NCBI GenBank assembly: GCA_002633005.1
Contig: NMRA01000063.1
Coordinates: 946,931-1,010,930, forward strand
DNA from: Phoronis australis
Lineage: Eukaryota; Phoronida; Phoronidae
Direction: 5' to 3'
Length of the DNA: 64,000 bases
The stretch's first letter is position 1, and each line of letters begins with the position of its first letter. A model generated the notes under the pieces. The model searched no databases. It was given only the letters and a program-made list of their open reading frames with translations, and was not told where the DNA came from. Positions 21,831 through 36,000 of this stretch are shown piece by piece. A program made the position numbers and the translations under genes.

Positions 21831-23834
21831 GTCAGTCGTATGCAAAACTGACTTCTTGTTACGAGCAGTGCAAAGGTGGAGCAGAGCCTAATCTTTATCT
21901 ACGAACAAGGTACAGGTAGGTAAATGCGATAACTGTTTAGTAGGTCATCTATCTAAAAGGTAAACAAAATGGTTTCACAAGACTCGGCTTTCAAGTGCGG
22001 TGATTGAGTATTCCATTAGCTCCAGATAGCGTCACGTGGGTTTAATGACACTTCGTCGTCTTATCCAGATATTGTTCACAACACAATCGATGAGCGAAGT
22101 TCAATTAAACAACAACATTCAGTGGCTCCCGAAAAAAATTATTTCGGGGTCGGGGTGTATTTTGCGCAGGGTTGACTTTTTGAAGTTATTAGCTTTGACT
22201 AAAGCTATTAAAGAGCGAAATCTTTTTCGTGATTTTATTATAAATCTCCGATTCTCAGTGAACGCTTGCAGTCAAAGTTAACAGGCTTCATCAGATATTT
22301 CAGGCTTCGTGAAAAGCGGCCACGGCTGGTGCGGAGCGTAGTGTTTGATCAATGCCAGCATACCGTGAAGGGACAACACATATTATTAATTTTCGTGAGA
22401 GTATGTCAGAAAAGGAGACGAGGAACCGAAGTACATTTGAGACGCAACCTCACCAGAATACGCATATGGGAACGAGATTGGGAGTTGGGAGACGGCCGTG
22501 CTGTGCGGAGATGGTCTGAACATCTCTAGAAATGTCGCGCTCAATTGCTCTGGTTGGCGAGTGGGTTTGTTTTCGTATCCTGTCTTTCATAAATAACTCG
22601 ACACTTATACTTCGTTTTGATTGGTCTTAAGCCAAAACTTAAAACTGGGGTTCTAAAAGCTTATGTTTCCAGTCTTCGACCCCTTTGTTGAATGCCTCGC
22701 TTTGAGAACTTGATAAATATATCTACCGGTGGAAAATATGCACTTTTTGTGTAATTATTGTCAGAGTCGTGCTGCATATCGGACATTATGAACGAAATTA
22801 ACTTTACGTAAGGCGATACCTGAAGGTCATGTGGTTCAACAGCCAGGGAACTTGAGGGCCTCAGATTCTTGCCGCGAAAATAAAAGCAAAAGAAAAACAC
22901 ACTCACGTATAAAAGTCCAAACACGTTTTATGAAAAAGGTCCGAACAACTGTTGAAGTGTTGTCTGAGATAAATTCGTGTAATTATATTCAACTTTACGC
23001 ATTTTATTCATACATTATTGCCGCTAATTAGATCACTTTATTCACACGTCATTGCCGCTAGTTATGTTACTTAAAGAGGAAAGAATCAAGACCAGGTAAA
23101 CCCAAAGCGATTACACATGTTGAATAGCAGGCGAATGATAACGATTGTTTTAGAAGTCCACGATGCGCTGACGAGAGGCCAATCAACACATAATATATAT
23201 TACAATTAGATCTGTGATTTCCATTATCTTAATTCACTTCTCAAAATCATGCCGTTACCCAGGCAAAATGCCAAAACACACAGGCATTGACATCACACAT
23301 ACACGATTTACCTTGTGTCTTCATGAATACTACAATGAGAGACTAATGACCTGACAACGAGGTCCTTTTTCCTTCCTTTGAGATCTAGCGGAGAAGTTAC
23401 TAGTACAATTAAGAATTCCGTCGAGTTTTGTGTCAATTCCGCCATTCTCAAAGGGAGTCACATAAACATTTTGCAAAACCTACTTAGTAGCTGGCGATCA
23501 GCCTTTTGTATGACAAGCTCGTATAAAGACATGTATATAGGTGACCTATTTTAAATACACAGTAACATGATTAAAACACACATAAATCAAAATATCTACA
23601 TTTGTTAAAATATATGTACAAAGGTTTAAATCCCTATAAATGATATTGATTATTCATTAAATGTCAAATAAGCGGACTACGGGTTGTTTAGTACATAGTT
23701 TTCGTTAAATCTAGTGTTAACAATAAAAGGTAACTAGACAGTCGGCGTTATCTACAACTATTAATCAAGGAAAAGTGCTGATTGTGCAATCTTAACAGAA
23801 AAAAGTTTCAAGTACATCACTAGATGTCGCTGGA
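21831..23834. other. 2.0-kb spacer between transporter start and BMP stop
   Basis: Holds the transporter's presumed promoter and the BMP 3' UTR. No TATA box is evident at the transporter. The stretch at 22165-22290 (ttgaagttattagctttga, then tctccgattctcagtgaacg) resembles sequences near 9625 and 42305, so part is dispersed repeat. No gene recognised. Confidence 0.5.
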
Positions 23835-24095
23835 TCAGTGGCAGCCACATGACCGCACCATCATATTCCTGTATTTCTTGAGTATTACGTTGGAGCTCTC
23901 GTCAAAATAAAGGACCGATATGGAAGACAGTTTGGTAGGGGCACAGCACGGCTTTGGGATTTTCGATGGATTCATCAGATGCACTAGGGTCTGAACTATA
24001 GCGTGGTTTGTAGCGTTCATGTGCGCGTTGAGTGGAAACGAACATTCTCCCTCGCAATAATAAGCTGAATATCCATCAGGGGCTATTATCCAGTC
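23835..24095 (-). CDS. bmp5-8: BMP exon 6 (cystine-knot domain and stop)
   Basis: Acceptor ACTTTCCAG; 86 codons and TGA. Begins [18 protein letters not shown], includes [14 protein letters not shown] and [10 protein letters not shown], and ends in RSCGCH. In human BMP7 this segment is split by an intron near 'IVQT'; here it is one exon. Confidence 0.97.
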   Translation of the reverse strand, partial: DWIIAPDGYSAYYCEGECSFPLNAHMNATNHAIVQTLVHLMNPSKIPKPCCAPTKLSSISVLYFDESSNVILKKYRNMMVRSCGCH

Positions 24096-27000
24096 CTGGA
24101 AAGTAATAGAACATAATAACAGTATAAAGGGAAACATTTCTCCAATGAAACGCTGGCCATACATGTTCGCAACGCAAGGCCGCCCTTATCACAACTTTCA
24201 GTACGCTGCTTTCACAGGAAATACAGTGAAAATAAAAAATTACGCTCACGTTTTCTATTTTGATAAATATAGATTATTACATGGCGAAGTCGTTATCCTC
24301 CGTTATCTAGAGCCCGAGTCGCCTGATGGCGTTAGCCCCAAGGGTGATAATTCTACAAAATCCACGAGGGCTCTAGATAAGGGGGATAACGACTGAGAAC
24401 ATGTAACAATCTATTTATACCACACACTGAACGAGCAACATTCCAATGAATCGATCTACCTTTCTCGACTTGCCTCGGCTTTGTAACTACTTTCTACGTC
24501 AGAGGCCCGGGGTCGGAGGTCGTGACCTTTTAAGAAAAGTTGAGCTAGTTTTGTCAAATAATGCTGTTACTCAAAACATAAAAATAAATTAAGGTTTAGC
24601 AACTATTATACCTTACTACACATTTTATCACACTAAGCTTCGACCTGGAAAATATCGTCTGCTTAAGTAGGTTACCACTAGTAACTGACTATAATGCTCA
24701 AGTCAAAGGATCCCGACGACACCATACCCGCATTCAAATTGGACATCGGTGATTTACAAGTGAGAGAACACGAGAGAAAAATTTCACTGAATTAAAATAT
24801 CGCTTTTATGGAAATTATGCGTCTTATGTTTAATAGCGTATAAATGTCGGTACAATGCCCTTTGCTGAACATGCGATTGTTGCGCGTGCTCATTTAAGTA
24901 TTCTATTTTTCACGTTCGATAACGTCAGCCGCTGATAGTGGTAAAGTCCGCGACTCCAAACTCTTGAGGCCCGGGTTCGAAACCGGCCTCGGTTTCCTGT
25001 CAAAATGTTATCTCACCAGTGAGATAACTAAATGGGTTATTACACGGTTGTATTTGCCATTCGACACTAATATTGTGGTATAAAACACATTTTTCGAATA
25101 TACATGAAAAAATGAAAATTTTGCAGTTAAGTTTTATTAAAGCTTTCCTTAGACAATAACACACGTGGGCACGGTTGCTCTGTTTTGAGCAGCACTCTGA
25201 TTACTGGAACTATCTGGTTAGATCAATATTTCTAAAGTACTAATGGAGCTATCTGGCTAGCTCAATATTTCTAAAATATTACTGTAGCTATGTGGCTAAA
25301 TCAATATTTCTAAAGTATTACTGGAACTAACTGACTGGTTTAATATATCTAAAGTATTACTAAACCACGGGAAACTACGGCGCAAGCTCCTCGCATAGAT
25401 ATCGGTAGATAGGCATATCTATTGGTTCACTTTTCTTTCATATAATAAAGATAATGGTAAGTATTTATCAGTAACCGGCTGATGGCCGCCTAAGACGCTA
25501 TATCCGCGCGACCTGTATTGTTATATCCAACGAAGACGCAACAAAGGAAAACAATGGAAGCGTTCCGTAGGCGATAACCATGCGACACGCTTACGCCCGT
25601 CGCATGGATCTTGCAAGTTAAACAATAGCTTGCGAAATCCATACATGTACGACATCATTTGTTAAGGGCAAACTATCTGGCTAGCTAAATATATCTTAAG
25701 TATTACTGGGGCTATCTGGTTAGTTCACTACAACTAAAACACCAAAAATCCGTTGAAGAAAGGCTTAATAATAATACGGAAACCCAACAAGATAGCAGTT
25801 CAGTATCATCTCTGTAACAAAATGATGTCGCTACAGTAGAACGGTCTCGTTGGAAAGAAGAGCAATAGATGTCACTTTCTTTATCGTATCCAAGCAAATT
25901 TCGTAACAAGTTGGTGTAACTAAGTGCAGTCGATATCAAATGCAATTCAAAGTAATACAATGAGAATTATTGGACTATATAAACCACAATTATTGTAAAA
26001 AAAGACGTCTACCAACACAGTACAACTTTAGAACAGTTGAACGAAGAAAATCGTTATGAAGTTATCTTCCAGTTTTATCTAAAGCTCAGCGCACACAATA
26101 CGATTTGTCATGGTGAGTGCCGGATCACGAAAGCTTGACGACAAAATTGTAAGTTGTCAGGAAATATCAAACATAATCTAAAGCTGAATAGTTTGGCTGA
26201 AAAGGCGTGAATCGATTTCGTCTATTCGAATCCTACCACGGTAACGAGTATTATGAGACCGAGAGTAAAAAACCTAATTTGATTTACGTTTTTAGCCAAC
26301 CACACGGGGCGAAATGGAGCTTTAATAGAAAGACCTCTTGTCGAGTCTAATAGTATCGTGCGTGCTTGATGCCGATTATTTGTCTAGCCCGAGTTCAAAT
26401 CAATAAATAAGATATCTGATATGACGGAAAAAAATGAAAGCTGAAACATGGCAGCAAATGAAACTCTATCTGAACATGACAGCCATGCACTAAGTGATAT
26501 GCTAGCTCCTAATCCAAGTAAGTGAATAGTATGGCAACTGTACGCGAAGCCGCTGCGAGGCGCCATAGTCAAGGTGAACATGGCTTGGTGTGCGTTGATT
26601 CACCTGGCGCGACAAAGAAAAATCGCGAGACCTTTCGACAAAACTGTATCCTGTGACCTAGCCTTTAGCACTGCAAGTGAAGCCCGAACAAGCAATATTC
26701 ATAGCGTATCTTGAGATGCCATTTAATCTGTCAAAAACACCTTAAGATCCCGTGGCTCTATTTCCGATGTTGACTTTTTACACGGTCTTTTAGTTTAATT
26801 TAGTTTTAAATTATCAGGTGTCTTTAACAAAAGCCATTCTTTTGAAGACTGTCCCTCAGTTTACGCGAACACTATCTTACATTTCAATAAAGCCCTCGCT
26901 CGTGTGTCGCATTACCTTTGTAATTTAATGTAACTTAACACGAAAAGCCTTGAAGCTATTAACATTTTACAGCGACAACATATAACACAAACGTACAAGT

Positions 27001-30000
27001 ATTACACTTCTGAAACTAGAACATAAAATAGTAAAACGATACGAGTTTTATTGAGAAATCAAATACTTTTATGACGTCTTAATATTTCAAGTTGGTCTTT
27101 TTAGAGGGAATTCGATCTCAATTTAAATTGTTTTAATGAATCGGCCCGGAAGAAGGTTGTAAAATATGAAAACATGTACTAAGACTGAGAAGGGCAGCAA
27201 ATCGACAGACAAAAATACGACTTTATGTTGGCTGACACAAGGATGTCAAAAGTACAATTACCGGCACGCAATCCGTCGACTGACTTTAGAGCAAGGTTTA
27301 GATAAGTGTCCAGCAGGGGTGCCACGGAGAAACAGTTATCAGGTACAACTGAAATTTCTTTGTGGTAAAATTTGAAATTTTACATAGGATTCATGAACAA
27401 ACGTGTTTATATTAACACAACTGCAAGGCGCTCTTGGACCAGTGATGATAGCATGGCCTCTACTTCACTACCGGCGAATCTTGTCGACCACAGCAGCTAG
27501 AAAAGTGAACTAAAACTACTTCATAAGTTGGAAAGTTCAGTGAACAGTCAACCTGTCATACTGCTAGAATGACGTGTTTGGTCGTGTTTCCCGAGCCATT
27601 TTTCTACACAAATTAGTTAAAAATACTTACTTGCCAGCCTAGGTCACGAAAACTGACGTACAGCGTTTTTCGTTGGCAATGACGCAAGGTGTACCTCTGA
27701 CCTAAGATAAGAAAAGAAAATTAATAAGATGCGATAGCGAAGAATATTGTCAAGACTTGTTTAGTCAACATGTTTTGATTGAACGCGAACTCAAAACACT
27801 TCGAAACCAAAAAGCAAAAAAGTCCCTACCATTTCATAAAGTCGTGTACTCCATGAAAACAATTGCTATAGGCATGGACTTGATCAATCGCCAATGAGGA
27901 TAAAGAATGTATACAAAACTGACAGACGTACTATGGGATTCGAGAGCGTAACTATCTTCTCTGTTCCTTTTGGGTTTTCTTTTACTCTTTTTACGCTTTT
28001 TCTTGGCGGCTCGGGTTGTTCTCGAATGAATCACTGCCTGCTTGAAGAAACCCAACATGAACGGCCGCTTCACTTCCGGCGCCTTCATTCCGTAAATTTC
28101 AACATGACGGGGACTAATCTCTTTACCTGTAAAAGAAAAGTCCGATGGGTGTTTGTCTCTCATAGACATTCATCTTACGGGCTGGTGATGTCGGGACTGA
28201 AGATTGTTCAATAATCGCACGTCATTTTTTATTGCAAAACTCATATTAATCTTAAGAACAGAAAAAAATGTAACGAGGACGAGGTGATAAGTACAGAATT
28301 CCTGAGAGACATTCCCTATTTTACAATGAAATAGCTGTTCAGGTGATGAATAAACCAAGGCAAGAAAAATGTCTAAATTTAAAAAAACTTATGAAAAACA
28401 TACCTCAGAAATGTCTGATCAGATTCAATTGAAACTTTCATACAATATATGTATTCTTCACCAGGCTGTTGATAAATTTTCATAAAAAGACTTGATCATG
28501 TGACCCGATCAATGACAGACTAGTAAAGCCAAAATCAAATTCTAAACCGTTTTTGCTTTCATGTGCTGTAGGTTTGGTTCTGAGTTAACTAAAGTTCTAT
28601 AACTTTTAAGACGCGCAAATGTACTATTACGGTTACTCGTAATAAATATAGATTATTACATGGCGAAGTCGACTGAGAACATATAATAATCTATTTATAC
28701 CACATACTGAACAAGAAACATTGCAATGAATCCATCTACATTTCTCGACTCGCCTCGGCTTTGTAACTACTTTTTATGTCAGAGGCTTGGAGTCGGAGGT
28801 CGTGACCTTTTAAGAAAAGCCAAAATAGATATAAAGTGAATCTATAAATTAAGGTTTAGCAACTATTATAGCTTACTACACATTTGATTACGCTAGATCG
28901 TCTGTTAAAGTAGGTTACCACTAGTAACTGACTATAATGCTCAAGTCAAAGGATCCCGACCACACGACACCTGCATTCAAAATGGAGATCGGTGATTTAC
29001 AAGTGAGAGAACACGAGAGAAAAATTTCACTGAATTAAAATGTCGTTTTTATGGAAATTATGCGTCTTATTTTTCATAGCGTATAAATGTCGGTGCAATG
29101 CCCTTTGCTGAACATGCGATTGTTGCGCGTGCTCATTTAAGTATTCTATTTTCACGTTCGATGACGTCAGCCGCTGAGTGGTGTAGTGGTAAAGTCGGCG
29201 ACTCCTAACTGTAGAGGCCCGGGTTGGAATCCGGCCTCTGTTTCCCGCCAAAATGTTATCTCACTAGTGAGATAACTTTATGGGTTGTATCTGCCATTCG
29301 AGGCTAATATTGTGGTATAACTTGTTTTATACCACACTATTAGCCTGATTTTGTGAAGCGCAATTTGGTAGAGAAAACTGATTTTGTGAAGCGCAATTTG
29401 GTAGAGAAAACTGATTTTGTGAAGCGCAATTTGGTAGAGAAACTGATTGTGTGAACCGCAATTTGGTACAGAAAACTGATTCTCAAAATGTGTGTCTTCT
29501 GTAAGTGACCAGTACTTTTCAGTGATAAAATGTGAAGAATTTTGGAACAAGTGAGCCACCACAACAATGAAATGTACAAAAACGACCTACTTGCCCATCT
29601 TGGAGTAGTGAGGTCAGGGCGAGAGGAAACAAGAACCTGATATGAATACATACATAGAACTGGTATATATCGTGGACTATAACACGCCTTTACTTGTACA
29701 AGTAACTGCGGAATTTAGTGGAACAAAACAAAGTGACCATTGAAACTGCAGTGAAATTGTTCAGCAGATATGTGTGTGATTTGTTCGTCAAGATTTTTGA
29801 ATTTCTGTTGATGTCAAAGCTTTTTTCATTTGGTTTCAAGTTTAAGAAAAAAGATCTGTCAACTGCTAGTCCCTTCGTCGACTTTTCTCTGGCAAGGCAA
29901 AGCAAGTGTCCTTATTTGGCATGGCAAGACATAGAGGTAACACAATTTCATTAAATGGAAATATGACCATAGACCTTTGATGTTAACAAAAATTGGCGAT

Positions 30001-33000
30001 TTCAAGTAGCCTTTGGACTTCTGTGAACGCATGCGTGCATATTTATTACTAGAGGCGGAGAATTTGAAACCTGTCTTGAAATGAAAGAGAATACATTTCG
30101 CGTGTGTTTCAAAAATAGCAAATCTGACGATTTTTTCTAGAAATTCTTGCAATATTCAAAGTGAATAACCCTCACGTTAGCATCCCTAAGGAGTAGATTC
30201 GCCACGATCTGTTTAAGAGGCATTTTTACGAGTTTTCGCATTTCTTGCCTCTTTAAGTAAAGTGAACAAACCTAACCATTCATATCTGTAACAGCTAACA
30301 GTAGTCCCAAATTCTCAGACGGATTGACCTGCCAGTGAAGTCCAGCCTGGCTGATGTTGAGCACAAGCCAACCCTCAAAACTGCCATTCACCGACACCCG
30401 GTCTTCTAGCTGCGACAACTGTGGGCTGAAAAAGTTTAGGACATCAATTTAGTTAAAATAATTCAAAATATCAATAAAGATTCTTAAACGTAACTTCTTC
30501 AAACTACTTTAGGTTATTCGTAATCATTCCTTTTCCTAACTAATTTCATACACTGAAGCACAGCGTAACCAGTTACTTGGTTTTGTATTTTAATGTACTC
30601 GTGTCCAAGATTAAATATATGCAACGTTGAAATCTGGAGACAATGGCTTAGCACTTAAAGGTGAACTAAACAGTTTTGAGGACGTCTTTGGTCAATTTGA
30701 CGTATTTCGCTTACTTGAAAGGTATTTTGAACCATATTAGTCGATTTTTATGGAAAGGTAAATCAACAGAATATTGAGGTCGCAGAATGTCAAACGTGTA
30801 TGTCTGAACTACTGAATTGTTGTGTAAGCGTTATTATCTGTTTTGGCATCATTGTGCAACTCGAATAGTAAATTGTTATGCACCGGAAGTAGGACTGCAA
30901 ATCGGCAGTTATCAAACCGGAAATGCAAGATCACACAGCTTACGCAGATTAGCTGACATTGTCGGAACTTGCTTAATACGTCACACTTCCGGTTTGAGGA
31001 TCTCTAATTTTCATGAATTTCAGTTTTATGGAAACCAACTAAAAAGTTTCAAAATGCCTTTTATAGAAAGCAGTGTCGTCGGTTTTATGGTCTACTCTGC
31101 CCCGTGATCCTTAACAGAATTTTCCGCCCCTCAACCAACACGCATGTACAACACTAGAGAGGGAAAATTCAAACAACCGTAAATCGAATGATGACCCCAG
31201 TAAGTTCAAAACAAACGCTTATTATTTGCGAAATGCCAGTGAAATATTCGTTTGCACAGAAGGGTCGAAATACTGTGACATTTTATACGCAAATTTCAGT
31301 GAACGTTCTTACAGAAAGAAGAAAGCGTTGTGGTTTTAAAACTATTGCAAATATTCTAAATGAGTTCACATGTTTCAATTATACCTTTGAGTTCTAAATT
31401 ATAACAAATTGTGATGTTTGCAAACTCTATACATTTCCAATTTGCGGTCTTCTAACGCACAGAACAGCACAGAAAACGTATGCTATTTTTTCATGAGTAT
31501 CATTCTTTGCAATGACATGGAGCTCGAAGAATTAAAGGCAAATGCTCCATTTTATAATTGTGCAAATATATATACAAGTGGAAGTATTTCCAACATTCCC
31601 GTCACATTTTAAGCCTAAATCAGTCAACAGGACGTATACCTGGTGCCAGCTGAAGGAAGTATGCGAAATATTTCAACATCAAACAATTGTGAAGTGTACT
31701 TCTTCCGGTCGGTCGGTACCTTGTAAAGCCTAAGCTCAGCTCCTGTGATCTCTTCGTCCGGAGCGACATCTCGGAAGTCAAAAAATAATTTCCTTTCCTT
31801 TTGATGATGACGGTCACCCTTACCAGCTGAAAAAATTAAAAGATGGCTCATTATCATTAAACACAAAACAAAACCCAGAGCTGGAAGATAGAAAGTGGTG
31901 CGAAAACGTTGGCGTAAGCACAAAATACGCATGGGTTTAGTTTGATGCCTGTCTAGGTGAGGTCTCGCTTGGTCGTTCAAGACGCCAGTCGGTTACGATT
32001 AGAAAATATCGGTTGTTTTCAATGAAATACACTTTTAATTACATGTTTAGTCACTTTTCTAAGTGGGGGAACAACACAGCTGTTGCGTTCGTGAACACAC
32101 ATGTAGTTGCTCACTCATAAACGCGTTTCACGGACCTATTAAATTTAGTTCAACGTCTGAACTCACACGCACCCACGCACCCACACACCCACATACGACT
32201 CATTGTCCGCTATACAGTGCTACGGGCTCCCAAAACAAGGCACCCCAAAAACATACTTCACCTACCCTCGTGCCCGGACACGGTGCACGCACAACATATC
32301 CACGTGCCGTGTTACGCGATCAGTGAGCCGCGTTAATGAATCAGGGGCAGTTTTTGACCTGCGGGGGTTGAGCGAGCAGCCACGCGAGTCCGACAAAATG
32401 CTTGGCGGTCGGTGAACCCAGTTTGTGAATCCGTGAACTGACTTTACCGGGCCCATGAGGCGTGTTTACAAATGAGGAACTATTCATAGATACGGCAGAT
32501 GTACTGTATCCATCTCCTCTTTTCTTCACCTTTATTACAACATGGGCTCCAATAATCTATTTTATGAACATTGTGCATTTCGCCTGCGTTTAGCGGTCAA
32601 TGCTGAATTCTTAGCCGAATCGCTTTGGGATTGGACAAACCCAAGGAACTTAGAAGGTTTTCTTGAGTCGCTGATCGATTCTATGTTCTTGCTGGTAATG
32701 CAAATAGAATCCTATCACGGTAAAGCATATCAAGAGAACGATATTATGTGTGAAAACCCAAATGCACCTAAGCTCACAAATAAATGAACAAAGAAATATA
32801 ATGCGATAATCTGTTGAGACAACTGTCTAAGAAAGAAACAATGACTTTCAAAGATCAAGTTTTGTAATAAAATGTGCAACGCGCTTCTCGAACTGCAAAT
32901 GCCGTTTTTACTTTCCGTGCTAATTACAGACCACTCTTCCACCAGACGTGATTAACGTGACGTGATAAGCGAACGCGAGCGCACACCGCGTAGAATTCTC

Positions 33001-36000
33001 AGATTTTTATTGCAGCACTCGAGCAGACCACCCGTGCATATTCGTACTCAGATAAATTTTAACATCTGTAACTCTACAGGAGCCGTGCAAGCACCAATTA
33101 ACGAGAAGCAAACAATCACTTCGATCGCTTTTACCAAAGTACTTCTTTGAACCAATGTGTGAACCTTCCTACCCACCAATTCAAACCCCACGACTTGGCG
33201 TTTGAAATGCGAAAATTGTTTTTAAATATCGAGGATAATTGGCACAGGTGTGACTGTAGCGGGCCTGATTAACACTGACACAGACGACCAGCGTCAGCCA
33301 ACCCATCTACACGTATTCAGCAAATACCTTCGAATATGACCACGAGTAAAAACCCGATGCCACCAACCAAAAGCACCGATGCAGGTTTATTGGCAATGGA
33401 AAATCGATAATAAAATATTGGGGCCAGGAAAAAATACTTAATTGAAAACTAAAACGTGCTAGTCCACAAAGGAACAAGTGACATGAACAACTCAATCCAA
33501 CTATTTACAACTTCCACAAACAGAATTCCATGATTTAACACTTGAACAGGTTGTACTGTTATTTCTGTATCCAGTTCAATGGCGGCTTGTGCTCACCAAA
33601 GTGTTTATTTCTACTCTATTCTTCGAAATCCTAACAACGGGAAAGACTATCATAACGTGGGACCAGACACGTTCGTGATTTCAAGCAACAGGTTTCAAAC
33701 AAAAAGTCTTTATTTTGAAAACAAACGGTGGATAATTACTAAAATACTTTGAGGAAAACAAGTTACTGTCAAGAAATGTTGGCTTTGAAATCGTAGACGC
33801 TTGAAAAGAGTCGGCTGGCACGTTAATTCGCCGATGATGAATTTTCGTTTCGTTTGTTTCTTCAACTTTGTTTTTAAATACTACTCGTACCAGAAGATCA
33901 CGAAAATACGATCTTTTACGACTCGCTAGTTAAAAATGTGACCAGATATCAGTAGCATAAAGGATAAAAATAACCCAAATTTAAAGTGGTGCTAGGCTAC
34001 TGTAGATAATCATCATATAACGAGCAGACAAAACAGCCGTCTCTTTGAACCTATAGTGTTTCCTTTAATAATTTAATTTAATTTACAACCGTTGGTCAGT
34101 TATACCAACCACTAAGTGTACAGTAACAATGTTGACTAATTGATGAGAATGGAATAGTATTTTAAACCACGGAGTCAAGCAAGCACGCTTGTACTTAGTT
34201 GAGTAATCAGTCGTGTATCAACAAAATCACGAAACCGGGTTTTGTTTATTTTCTGGTGGAGTTGAACAGTCTATGCCTGTAAGCGTTGCAAAAAGGTATT
34301 TCTAAAGCGTAAGACGTATTTCGGGATTTCATGCACTACGAAGCCTAGCCAAAAAGTCCAATGTTCGACTACAATATACAAGTCCAATGTTCGACTACAA
34401 TATAAATCCAATGTTCGGCTAAAATGTAAGTCCAATGCTCGACTATAATATAAGTTCAATGTTCTACTAAATTATACGAGTCCAATGTTCGATTATAATA
34501 AAACTCCAATGTTCGAATATAAAGTAAGTCCAATGGTCGACTAAAATATGCAAGTCTAATGCTCGACTGTAATATAAGTCCAATGTTCCACTATAACGTA
34601 AATCTAATGTTCGACTACAATATAAGCCCAATGTTCGATTAAAATATAAGTCCAATGTCGACTAAAATATATAAGTCCGAAGTTCGACTATAATATAAGT
34701 CGATATGCCTACAGTTCTTACACTTGTGTTATAATATAAAGTGCAATAACTGTAATCATACCGAACTTAACATAAAATCCTCCATTTCAGCTGAATTGTC
34801 AAACTGTGCCCGTCTCGAAGGTGACATCATGTCACATGTTGCACAATGGCGAAGGCAACATTGATCGCCCGAAATCCATACACTACGTTATTCCCATACA
34901 ACATGAACATTGATGCTTTTTTCCTTTCTTTTTTCGTCTGTTATGAGACTGTCATGTTTTTCCCGCTATGAGCTACTGGCATCGTCTGCTGGCTTTGTTA
35001 AGGAGATTGGTTTCAGCCGCGTGATTGTCAGACCGCGAATAGCGACATCTGATGTCCAGGCGGCTTGTGATATTCCGCGACAGTGAGTCAACTTTACCTC
35101 ATAACGGAAGTTATCGTACGGTGTTCAAGCAATCAGAAGACAGAAGTATCAGAGGTCGTAACAACATACACATAAAATCCTGAAGGGTGATATCAGGGTG
35201 TTAATAGGTCTCATGGATCGAGGGGGAACAATATTATGTACAATTGTAAATAATGTTATTTTCTTGAAATTGTATTCATCTTATGATAAGAAAGTTTTTT
35301 ATAACTGCTGGCGTAGCAAAAATCATAAACCTTAACAAAACAAGACAAAGATGAAAGATACCTTGCTTGGTCTGGTAAGCCTTTCTTCTTGCAGTTTTGA
35401 TACTGAACATGGCACGCGGGTGTTTATGTTTGCTGGGTCGCCGCTTGAATAAATGTTTAAACTTTGGACTGAGGATAAGAAAACATAGCATGTCCCCTGG
35501 TAGTGTACTGTCACATTATGCCATTTGGAAACTGACTATAAAAGGGGTAGTGATGTGTAAATGCCACATTTTGAAGATTGCTGAAATGATATATCATTCA
35601 GCTAACTCGCTATTTTCAAAAGGGTTGCGACGTTCACAACGGAAGCTGAGCGTCAGTATCGCAAGTAAAAGATTATACTTTCATTTCTGTTTGAGGTGAT
35701 AATTGTTTTCTTACCGCGGATTAAACTAGGATATTGAACAAAACATTTCGCCCTGTTTAGCTTACGAAAAACGAAAATCGAATCACACCCATAATCGTGA
35801 TAGGATTCCGTTTTCCGTTACCAATTCAAGTCACACTCGATTTCACGATTTCAGGGTTGGCAATCGCAATAAACAAGCGTGTTCTTGAGGAACTGATGGT
35901 TTCGACGTTCTTATTAGTGACGGAAATAGAATCCTGTCACGGTATATTATGAGACCGATTTTATGAGAGTAAAAGGCCTAACTGTTTTCGTTTTTAACCA

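Noticed and set aside
24929-24993. Functional tRNA gene
   Set aside because: A and B boxes are present but the acceptor stem does not pair, and a near copy sits in the same context at 29169, so it is SINE-derived.
30817-31107. 96-codon plus-strand ORF opposite a BMP intron
   Set aside because: No family features; the surroundings (ttaaaggtgaactaaacag at 30657) look like a decayed MITE end.
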